From Nitrososphaerota archaeon (GTDB lineage Archaea > Thermoproteota > Nitrososphaeria > Nitrososphaerales > JACPRH01), in assembly GCA_023379805.1 (NCBI GenBank), contig JAMCPI010000002.1, positions 117,956-181,955 of the forward strand: a stretch of DNA of 64,000 nt. The letters are read 5' to 3'. Below are positions 58,029 to 64,000 of this stretch, one piece after another. Position 1 is the stretch's first letter, and each line of letters begins with the position of its first letter. The position numbers and the translations under genes are program-made. The notes below the pieces were generated by a model, which worked only from the letters and a program-made list of their open reading frames with translations, was not told where the DNA came from and did no database searches.

Positions 58029-58796
58029 TTAGCTGATGTATCCGAGGTCGCGATCGTCCTTTGGGCTGCTCTCTATAGGTTGTTCTTCTTGGCCGTGGCG
58101 CAGCTGATCTAGGGTCTTTACGACTGCTTCGGTGCTCTTAGCCCTCTGGTCTAGGCTGGTCATATCTATCTTCAGGTTCATCATCTTGGTGAAGACTTCA
58201 AGGACAGCCTTTGAGGCGTTTGCGTCGATTATGTAGCCGGAGGTTTCGCCAAGCAGCGAGACACCCTGCATATCGTGGATTTTGGCTAACCCCACTAGTA
58301 GGCCGTTCATACCGGTGATTGAGCCTTCCGTCATCAGAACTACGCCGTACTTCTTCAAATCATCGATAATAGTGGTCTCTGTGGCTGCAGCGAATACTCT
58401 TGGGATTTTTACGAAGCCGCCTGTGATATAAGCTGCGAGTGCATAGACCTTTTTCGCACCCATTTTTCGGGTCAACTCCAGTATTCTGTCGGCTACTTCG
58501 TAGTCGGCGTCGGGGGTGATCGGCTGCGAGTCGCCTGTGTAGAGGATAAGATCGTTTGACGAGTCCTTTGATCTCCAGTAGTACAGCTCATTCTTGATGA
58601 TATCTACTGTTCCGTCCGGCTGAATAATCGCTTGGGGGGGAAAATTATGCGAGTAGATGACTCCGAACAGCTTTGCACCCAGCTCATTAATGAGGTGCTC
58701 TAACGCCAGTTTCCCTACGAAACCGCTTCCGGGAAGACCGCAGATTAGTATAGGGTCTTTGAGATCCGGCTCCTCTAGCAGACGAATATTGATCAT
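58029..58796 (-). CDS. PAC2-family protein (proteasome assembly chaperone-like)
   Basis: A 255-residue PAC2-fold protein (PbaB/COG2047-like). ILICGLPGSGFVGKLALEHL is the nucleotide-hydrolase-like N-terminal block, followed by LILYTGDSQP and VYALAAYITGGFVKIPRVFA and the late VSLLGETSGYIIDANASKAV segment. Such archaeal proteins interact with the proteasome core. The C-terminus (RDLGYIS) does not end in a strict HbYX motif. ATG start. Confidence 0.85.
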   Translation of the reverse strand: MINIRLLEEPDLKDPILICGLPGSGFVGKLALEHLINELGAKLFGVIYSHNFPPQAIIQPDGTVDIIKNELYYWRSKDSSNDLILYTGDSQPITPDADYEVADRILELTRKMGAKKVYALAAYITGGFVKIPRVFAAATETTIIDDLKKYGVVLMTEGSITGMNGLLVGLAKIHDMQGVSLLGETSGYIIDANASKAVLEVFTKMMNLKIDMTSLDQRAKSTEAVVKTLDQLRHGQEEQPIESSPKDDRDLGYIS

Positions 58797-58897
58797 TCAA
58801 GAAACACTCGATTTCAGATTTACTGAAGCAGGCGCTGTAGAAAAAGCTTTGTGTAGCAAAGGATGATAATTAACTGGTTGTTGGTGGTTTCAAGCAG

Positions 58898-59278
58898 TTA
58901 TTCTTCGCGTTTCAGTTTATCGGTCAGTGGAACCAGTTTGCCGTGCTTTTCAATATTGATTGAGGTTGGAATGTTTAGCGGCATTCCTAGTTGTCTGAAA
59001 AGCCAGTATAGTTCTCCGCCTGAGATGTAGCCTGTGATGCTGCCGTTTTTGAGTGCTTCAGCGAGTTTATCTATGATTAAAGATGTCTTCTCCGGGTAGT
59101 ACTTCTCAGCCGTCTCCAAGACCTCTAGGCCGCGGTCTCTCAACTTCGAGACTAGGATGTCTCGGTTACTCGCCTCCTTCGGCTTAGGTTTCTCTGCTGC
59201 GGCAATCTTTCGCCGGAGCTCCAGCATCTTCTTAGCTCGGAGGTACTCGAGCTCCTTATCCTCCGCTTCTCCCGCCAT
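58898..59278 (-). CDS. PDCD5-like DNA-binding protein (distant)
   Basis: A 126-residue mostly helical protein. The N-terminal EDKELEYLRAKKMLELRRKI resembles the first helix of archaeal/eukaryotic PDCD5 (DNA-binding TFAR19-related) proteins. The following LETAEKYYPEKTSLIIDKLA and ISGGELYWLFRQLG parallel its three-helix core, but a longer basic tail (KHGKLVPLTDKLKREE) is added. The match is by pattern only. ATG 59278 follows an in-frame TTG. Confidence 0.55.
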   Translation of the reverse strand: MAGEAEDKELEYLRAKKMLELRRKIAAAEKPKPKEASNRDILVSKLRDRGLEVLETAEKYYPEKTSLIIDKLAEALKNGSITGYISGGELYWLFRQLGMPLNIPTSINIEKHGKLVPLTDKLKREE

Positions 59279-59377
59279 CAATCTGTAGCTTCGAAGGCGA
59301 ATTATTAACCGTTTACAGACCGATGTTCGCCAAGTCGCCCGGCAAGGTTTTCAACCGGTGCTGCGGTGGAGGTTCGG

Positions 59378-60241
59378 ATGCCCCGTCAGAAGCTCTGGGT
59401 TGGGTTGCCGGATACTCTGCTCATCGACAGCACGCATCTTCGAGAGAAGACTGTCAAGATGGGGCTGGTGGCGAGGAGCTGCGCAATCTTCAAAGTTCAG
59501 AAAATCTACATCTACAGAGACTCGACAGAGAAAACCGGCGGAGAATCTAAGCTAATCCGAGCTGTGCTTGAATATCTGGATACCCCGCAGTATCTGAGAC
59601 GAATCCTCTACGAGAAACGGCCGGAGTTAGAGTATGTCGGTTTGCTTCCCCCTCTCAGAACACCTCATCACAAGCTTGCTGAGAAACCGTCGAACATCAG
59701 GCGCGGCGATTACCGGGAGGGCGTGGTGACGGAGCGAGGCGGCAAACTATTCGTAGAAGCAGGTCTGCCTGCACTCATCCCCCTCCAAGGAAGATCACCT
59801 GTTCCAGTCGGCTCGCGCGTCACCGTTAAATTCACTTCAGAACACCCTGACATTCGATGCGCAGCGGTGAAACGCGAGGAAGTCGGGGAGTACTGGGGAT
59901 ACGAAGTAGGCGAATCCCCTTCGCTGAAGGGTTTAATCCGAAGCCTTAATGCTGAGCTCACTTTACTCACGTCTCGCCGTGGACAGCCTGTGAACAAGGT
60001 TTGGAGCAGGCTCCTACCAGATGTCCAGACGGCAAGAAGCGTCGTAACGGTGTTCGGATCCCCGAAGCACGGTGTATACGAGATGCTTGAGAAGGAAGAT
60101 GCCCGTCCCGAAGAGCTCTCCAAATATGTTTTGAACACCTTCCCAGATCAGGGAACCGCTACAATACGCACTGAGGAGGCTTTACTTGGAACCCTCGCTC
60201 TGCTTAACCTGGGACGAAACCTAGAGAAACCAGAAGCCTGA
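59378..60241 (+). CDS. SPOUT-type RNA methyltransferase upstream of rpl3 (COG2106)
   Basis: A 287-residue member of the archaeal/eukaryotic SPOUT family (DUF171/C9orf114-like). It has KLWVGLPDTLLIDSTHLREK, YLDTPQYLRRILYEKRPELE, PHHKLAEKPSNIRRGDYREG, an inserted OB-like domain and the SAM-knot region SVVTVFGSPKHGVYEML. It is almost always encoded just before rpl3 in archaea, as here, and is proposed to methylate an rRNA uridine. ATG 59378 is chosen because GGAGG lies five bases upstream. Confidence 0.9.
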   Translation: MPRQKLWVGLPDTLLIDSTHLREKTVKMGLVARSCAIFKVQKIYIYRDSTEKTGGESKLIRAVLEYLDTPQYLRRILYEKRPELEYVGLLPPLRTPHHKLAEKPSNIRRGDYREGVVTERGGKLFVEAGLPALIPLQGRSPVPVGSRVTVKFTSEHPDIRCAAVKREEVGEYWGYEVGESPSLKGLIRSLNAELTLLTSRRGQPVNKVWSRLLPDVQTARSVVTVFGSPKHGVYEMLEKEDARPEELSKYVLNTFPDQGTATIRTEEALLGTLALLNLGRNLEKPEA

Positions 60242-60324
60242 GGCAGGATAAGCGGGTCAGCAGCTGCTACAGCGGACAATACTTAAAAATACCCGTTTAT
60301 TCAACCGCGTGCTACGGATGGATT

Positions 60325-61332
60325 ATGGGACATCGCAAGCACAGCGTACCGAGGCATGGTTCACTTGCTTACCTACCTAGAGGACGAGCTCGAAGTTTAA
60401 ACCCTGTAGTTAAGACTTGGCAGGGAGTTGACGGTGATAAGCCGCTTCTCCTCGGTGCTGCAGCTTTCAAGGCTGGCACTATTCACGTTTATACAGTTGA
60501 TGATCGTGAGAAGACACCTAACTTTGGTAAGCCTCTCTTTAACACCGCGACGGTGCTTGAAGCTCCACCAATGCATATTGCAGGTTTCCGGTTGTATGAG
60601 AGACGCGACGGTGCTCTGAGGGTTATCGACGAGGTTTACAGTAAGAGTCAGCCTAAGGAGCTCACTCGACTGAGGAAGTTTAAGGATACAGCAAGCGAGA
60701 AGCACCTAGAGGAATTAAAATCCTCGCTGGATAAGGTGGAGAAGCTCACCGCAATCTGCGCTCTTTCACCCAAGGAGACAGGTTTAGCAAGAAAGACCCC
60801 ATTTCTCTTTGAGGTTAGGGTCGGGGGAGGAAAGATTGCTGATCAGTTTGAATACCTAAAGTCAATCCTCGGCAAGACTGTGAAGATAGATGACGTTTTC
60901 CAAGCTGGAAAATACGTTGACACAATCGGCATCACTCGAGGCAAGGGCTTCGAAGGCGTTATCACCCGTATGGGTGTAAAGCGAAAGCAGCACAAGTCGA
61001 GAAAGACTGTTCGCGCAGTAGGAACCATCGGAGCTTGGAACCCGCACGCAGTTATGTATACAGTTCCGGCTGCCGGTCAGATGGGTCAACACCGACGAAC
61101 CGAGTACAACAAACGTGTTATCGCAGTCGGCAACCCTGCGGAGAACCCGATTAACCCGTCCGGAGGCTTCCTTCACTACGGTGATGTAAAGTCCGACTAC
61201 ATTCTCGTCAGAGGCAATGTTCAAGGACCTCCGAAGAGACTTATCAAGATAAGATACGGCGCCCGCATCGGCAACCGGAAGATTCAGCCGCCGAAGATAC
61301 TCGAGGTCAGCACAGTTAGAAGTAGCAGTTAA
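60325..61332 (+). CDS. rpl3: Large subunit ribosomal protein uL3
   Basis: A 335-residue archaeal uL3 starting MGHRKHSVPRHGSLAYLPRG, with the conserved DVFQAGKYVDTIGITRGKGF and VMYTVPAAGQMGQHRRTEYN segments of the peptidyl-transferase-proximal loop. It binds near the 3' end of 23S rRNA. A TATA-like ACTTAAAAATAC (60281-60292) lies about 40 bases upstream, so this is a new transcription unit rl3-rl4-rl23-rl2-rs19. Confidence 0.97.
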   Translation: MGHRKHSVPRHGSLAYLPRGRARSLNPVVKTWQGVDGDKPLLLGAAAFKAGTIHVYTVDDREKTPNFGKPLFNTATVLEAPPMHIAGFRLYERRDGALRVIDEVYSKSQPKELTRLRKFKDTASEKHLEELKSSLDKVEKLTAICALSPKETGLARKTPFLFEVRVGGGKIADQFEYLKSILGKTVKIDDVFQAGKYVDTIGITRGKGFEGVITRMGVKRKQHKSRKTVRAVGTIGAWNPHAVMYTVPAAGQMGQHRRTEYNKRVIAVGNPAENPINPSGGFLHYGDVKSDYILVRGNVQGPPKRLIKIRYGARIGNRKIQPPKILEVSTVRSSS

Positions 61333-61356
61333 GATAAGAGAGTGATGAGATAATAA

Positions 61357-62160
61357 ATGAAGACCAGTTTACAAGCACTCGACGGATCCGCAAAGGAAGA
61401 GATAGAGCTCCCCAAGATCTTCGCAGCACCCTACAGACCCGACTTAATCCAGCGAGTCTACGTGTGTGTAGCAACACACAACCTGCAGCGACAAGGACGA
61501 AACCCTGAAGCTGGAGAAAGAACCAGCGCCGAATCATGGGGTGTCGGCCGCGGAGCATCAAGAGTTCCACGTGTCAGAGGAAAAGGTGGCCAAAGATCCA
61601 GCCAGGCTGCTGGAGCTGCTAGCATTGTAGGCGGCAGAATTCCGCATCCACCTAAGGCTGAGACGACTGTTAGGAAAGAGGTTAATCAAAAGGAGCGGCG
61701 ACTAGCCATTGCATCTGCGATAGCTGCAACTGCGCAGAAAGAGATTGTCTCTCTGAGAGGACATAAGGTCGATGGAGTCAACACTCTACCAATAGTTGTC
61801 GTAGACGATGTTGAGAAGCTCAGCCGCACCAAAGATTTGCTCAATCTGCTTGCGGCGCTGAATCTGACGGCAGATTTGGAGAGAGCAGCAGGTGTCCGTA
61901 AGGCAAGATCAGGTAAGGCCCAGATGCGCGGCCGCGGTGCGAGAAGCGGTCGAGGACCATTAATTGTTGTGTCTAACGATCAAGGCATCGGAAAGGCAGT
62001 AGGTAATCTACCAGGAGTTGAGTACGTATTGGCGCGTAACCTGACAATTACCCATCTCGCTCCGGGCTCTCACGCAGGTAGACTCGTAGTATGGAGTAGA
62101 TCTGCGCTAGAATCTCTCCCGAAGCCGCTTCTTGAGGTAGGTGAAGCAATTGCAGCCTGA
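61357..62160 (+). CDS. rpl4: Large subunit ribosomal protein uL4
   Basis: A 267-residue archaeal uL4 with the tunnel-loop segment AESWGVGRGASRVPRVRGKG followed by GQRSSQAAGAASIVGGRIPH, then RRLAIASAIAATAQKEIVSL and RSGRGPLIVVSNDQGIGKAV. Normal length. ATG start, 24 bp behind rpl3; its last codons overlap the rpl23 start. Confidence 0.97.
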   Translation: MKTSLQALDGSAKEEIELPKIFAAPYRPDLIQRVYVCVATHNLQRQGRNPEAGERTSAESWGVGRGASRVPRVRGKGGQRSSQAAGAASIVGGRIPHPPKAETTVRKEVNQKERRLAIASAIAATAQKEIVSLRGHKVDGVNTLPIVVVDDVEKLSRTKDLLNLLAALNLTADLERAAGVRKARSGKAQMRGRGARSGRGPLIVVSNDQGIGKAVGNLPGVEYVLARNLTITHLAPGSHAGRLVVWSRSALESLPKPLLEVGEAIAA

Positions 62161-62416
62161 AGATGCTCTGAGGGTCGTAATTCGCCCCTACGTCACAGAA
62201 AGAACCTTCGACATGATTGAGAAGCAGAATAAACTAGTCTTTATTGTAGCCGACACGGCTAACAAAAGAACGATAAAGGACGCTGTTGAAACATTGTATG
62301 ACGTAGACGTTGCATCCGTTAAGACGGCTAACACAATGACCGGTAAGAAGGCTTATGTACGCCTCGCACCGGAGTCGTCAGCAACAGATCTCGCGTCAAA
62401 ACTAGGACTGGTGTAA
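62150..62416 (+). CDS. rpl23: Large subunit ribosomal protein uL23
   Basis: An 88-residue uL23 with VIRPYVTERTFDMIEKQNKL, FIVADTANKRTIKDAVETLY and GKKAYVRLAPESSATDLASK. It sits at the tunnel exit and helps dock SRP and SecY. TTG 62150 is preferred over GTG 62141 because GGTGA lies five bases upstream and the resulting length matches archaeal homologues. It overlaps the rpl4 stop. Confidence 0.95.
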   Translation: MQPEDALRVVIRPYVTERTFDMIEKQNKLVFIVADTANKRTIKDAVETLYDVDVASVKTANTMTGKKAYVRLAPESSATDLASKLGLV

Positions 62417-62420
62417 ACAC

Positions 62421-63164
62421 ATGGGTAAGAGAATACTTACGCAGCACAGAGGACATGGAGGCCCACAGTACCGTGCGCCCCAGAAGGGAAAAGTTGCTCC
62501 TGCAAGGTACCCCGATTTCTCCGAAGAAATGCTGACAGGCCAAGTCGTCAACATTGTTCATGAGCGAGGAAGAGGCTCACCCCTAGCTAAGATCAAGATA
62601 AGCGAAAACAAGTTTGTCTACCTACCAGCTGTGACTGGATTGAAAGTTGGAGCCAATATCAACATCGGTAAAGGTGCTGAGCTGAAGGATGGAAATGTCC
62701 TGCCGCTCGCAGATATCCCTGAAGGCACAACCATCTGCAACATTGAGATGAATCAGGGCGACGGAGGCAAACTGGTCAAGGCGCCAGGTGGCTCCGCGAT
62801 CCTCTTCTCCCACACAACTGCAGGTGCATTAGTGCGGTTCCCATCAGGTAAATCCGCTATAATCAAAAGCAACAGCAGAGCCTCACTAGGTCGAGTAGCT
62901 GGTTGGGGCAGAAGCGAGAAACCGTTTATGCGAGCTGGTCCAAAGCATCATCTGATGAAGGCTAAAGGTCAAATCTACCCCCGGGTCAGAGGCATTGCTA
63001 TGGCAGCTGTTCACCACCCGTTCGGAGGTGGTAGACATCAGCACCCAGGCAAGTCTACGACCACCAGCCGAAATGCGCCTCCGGGACGCAAGGTTGGACT
63101 GCTGGCTGCGAAGAAGACTGGTACCGCCAGAACCGCCCGGGCTAAGATTGAGGTGAAGCGTTAG
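62421..63164 (+). CDS. rpl2: Large subunit ribosomal protein uL2
   Basis: A 247-residue archaeal uL2 starting [20 protein letters not shown] and ending in the conserved basic region [20 protein letters not shown], which includes the His important for peptidyl transfer function. ATG start four bases after rpl23. Confidence 0.97.
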   Translation: MGKRILTQHRGHGGPQYRAPQKGKVAPARYPDFSEEMLTGQVVNIVHERGRGSPLAKIKISENKFVYLPAVTGLKVGANINIGKGAELKDGNVLPLADIPEGTTICNIEMNQGDGGKLVKAPGGSAILFSHTTAGALVRFPSGKSAIIKSNSRASLGRVAGWGRSEKPFMRAGPKHHLMKAKGQIYPRVRGIAMAAVHHPFGGGRHQHPGKSTTTSRNAPPGRKVGLLAAKKTGTARTARAKIEVKR

Positions 63165-63166
63165 AA

Positions 63167-63562
63167 ATGGTTCAAGAATTCAAGTATCGAGGGTATACTG
63201 CAGAGCAGCTAAAAGGAATGTCTACTGAGCAGTTTATGCGTCTACTTCCTTCTAGGCAGAGACGCTCCCTAAACCGTGGGATCTCGAATGAGAAGCGGAA
63301 ACTCTTGAAGGAGGTTTCGCTCGCAGCTGACGGAAAGCTGAAGACCCCCATCAGGACACATGCACGCGACATGGTGATTCTACCGAACATGGTGGGTCTC
63401 ACCATACATATTCACAACGGCAAGGAGTTCAGCGCTATCGAGATCAAACCTCCTATGGTCGGCCACTATCTCGGTGAATACGCAATCACCAACAAGAAGG
63501 TCGTCCACGGAACACCAGGTATAGGCGCATCACGCTCAAGCCTCTACGTGCCGCTCAAGTAA
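63167..63562 (+). CDS. rps19: Small subunit ribosomal protein uS19
   Basis: A 131-residue archaeal/eukaryotic-type uS19 (S15e-like). [20 protein letters not shown] is the eukaryote-like N-terminal extension, then [20 protein letters not shown] and [23 protein letters not shown] start two bases after rpl2. It is followed by a 257-bp gap rather than directly by rpl22. Confidence 0.97.
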   Translation: MVQEFKYRGYTAEQLKGMSTEQFMRLLPSRQRRSLNRGISNEKRKLLKEVSLAADGKLKTPIRTHARDMVILPNMVGLTIHIHNGKEFSAIEIKPPMVGHYLGEYAITNKKVVHGTPGIGASRSSLYVPLK

Positions 63563-63691
63563 ACAGTCAGCACAGTCAGTGAGCAGAGGTCTCAGCAGCA
63601 TAGGGAACCATATACTAGCCTAGAGGCTCGACGACTCAGATAGATCATGGTGGACCTTACTTCAACGGACATTAACCGGGTCGTTGCTTTC

Positions 63692-63708
63692 AATGAGACA
63701 TCGTCTCA
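63692..63708. other. Perfect hairpin in the rps19-rpl22 gap
   Basis: ATGAGAC-ATC-GTCTCAT, 7 bp with a 3-base loop. It lies 130 bases after the rps19 stop and 44 bases before the rpl22 TATA-like box. It may be a terminator-like or regulatory structure. Confidence 0.4.
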
Positions 63709-63750
63709 TGCTGTTAATTGTGGTATGAAGCTGTTTTTAGGTTTGAAAAG

Positions 63751-63819
63751 CTTTAAATTACCAATAGAGAGCGGTCAACGCACGTACGAAAGTGGAGCAA
63801 GAAAGGAGACCTGTGCACG
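63751..63819 (+). promoter_or_regulatory. Promoter and leader of rpl22
   Basis: CTTTAAATTA (63751-63760) is a TATA-like box, and AAAGGAGA (63801-63808) a ribosome-binding site before TTG 63820. This gives rpl22 its own start separate from the rpl3 operon. Confidence 0.45.
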
Positions 63820-64000
63820 TTGCCAGAATTCGGATACAGCTTTACCGGCTACGCTCAGCCTTATGTCAAGGCGAGCGGTCGCGAGGTTGATGTAAGCCCT
63901 AAGGCTACCCGAGAAGTTTGTCAAGCTATCAAGGGAATGACTTTAACACAGGCAAAAGAGTATCTTGAGGTTGTAGCCGATAAAAAGAAACCTGTGCCGT
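63820..64000 (+). CDS. rpl22: Large subunit ribosomal protein uL22 (3' end outside window)
   Basis: The first 60 residues of an archaeal uL22 read MPEFGYSFTGYAQPYVKASG, then the conserved REVCQAIKGMTLTQAKEYLE. The frame is open to the window end. It starts at TTG 63820 with GGAG about 12 bases upstream. It continues the usual S19-L22 order but after an unusually long gap. Confidence 0.93.
   Translation, partial: MPEFGYSFTGYAQPYVKASGREVDVSPKATREVCQAIKGMTLTQAKEYLEVVADKKKPVP

Noticed and set aside
63647..63895. 82-codon ORF before rpl22
   Set aside because: It overlaps the clear uL22 start in another frame, and its sequence is low in recognisable structure. The region is better explained as promoter and leader.
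1..64000. CRISPR arrays, insertion sequences, prophage or integrated elements
   Set aside because: No spaced direct repeats, transposase, integrase or phage structural genes were seen. The ParB-like gene alone is not evidence for a plasmid.

Overview
The window looks like a chromosomal segment of an anaerobic archaeon. Archaeal markers include the L3-L4-L23-L2-S19-L22 ribosomal cluster preceded by a SPOUT methyltransferase gene, and a uL15-SecY-AdkA-EMC3-Cmk-Cbf5 cluster. Others are archaeal RtcB, a PAC2 protein, four-subunit pyruvate:ferredoxin oxidoreductase, a complete archaeal CODH/acetyl-CoA synthase (cdhABCDE), TATA-box promoters with near-leaderless starts, very frequent TTG start codons, and tRNA genes split by bulge-helix-bulge introns. 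A TACK-type lineage such as Bathyarchaeia or a non-ammonia-oxidising relative of Thaumarchaeota fits best. That placement is inference from gene content only.

Layout. 1-3.3 kb: ammonium transport (two amtB copies and a P-II regulator) and a GNAT protein. 3.3-7.2 kb: proline/glutamate semialdehyde enzymes, a Nudix protein and a metallophosphoesterase. 7.3-10.4 kb: porGDAB. 10.4-15.1 kb: a small anchored protein, a 1000-residue secreted lipase-like protein, a zinc ribbon protein and a CBS protein. 15.2-24.6 kb: one long operon, cdhA-B-C-D-E, a polyferredoxin and an aldehyde ferredoxin oxidoreductase. 24.6-26.7 kb: divergent RHH-type and ParB-like genes separated by two perfect palindromes. 26.7-34.5 kb: a sugar-type ABC transporter (two permeases, two MalK-like ATPases, no binding protein) interleaved with three membrane-anchored cupredoxin-like proteins and an alpha/beta-hydrolase homologue lacking its nucleophile. 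34.5-46.3 kb: mixed housekeeping and membrane genes (HhH repair-like protein, DUF504, TrpB2, PAP2, MFS, MBL, endonuclease III, CysRS, GNAT, DUF488, YdeI-like), with two long non-coding gaps rich in inverted repeats. 46.3-51.6 kb: a tRNA-Ile gene with three introns, a sugar-phosphate aldolase and a rhamnulokinase-like kinase, a YdeI-like protein, a secreted Thr-rich protein, and a tRNA-Ser gene with two introns overlapping the end of cbf5. 51.6-64 kb: translation, secretion and nucleotide kinase genes plus the L3-L22 cluster, cut by the window end in uL22.

How the genes fit together. POR makes or uses acetyl-CoA with ferredoxin. CODH/ACS makes or breaks acetyl-CoA from CO2/CO and a corrinoid-bound methyl group. 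AOR, in the same operon, interconverts carboxylic acids and aldehydes with ferredoxin. Together they describe a ferredoxin-linked acetyl-CoA/acetate metabolism (Wood-Ljungdahl type). RtcB is the ligase expected to join the exons of the intron-rich tRNAs seen here.

Most unusual items: the tRNA-Ile gene with introns at 21/22, 30/31 and 43/44; the tRNA-Ser/cbf5 overlap; the cupredoxin/ABC locus; the double palindrome between the RHH and ParB-like genes; a strongly base-paired 146-nt element upstream of nth; a leaderless 25-codon upstream ORF before cdhA; and a CysRS gene whose only sensible start is CTG. No rRNA, CRISPR array, insertion sequence or prophage was found.
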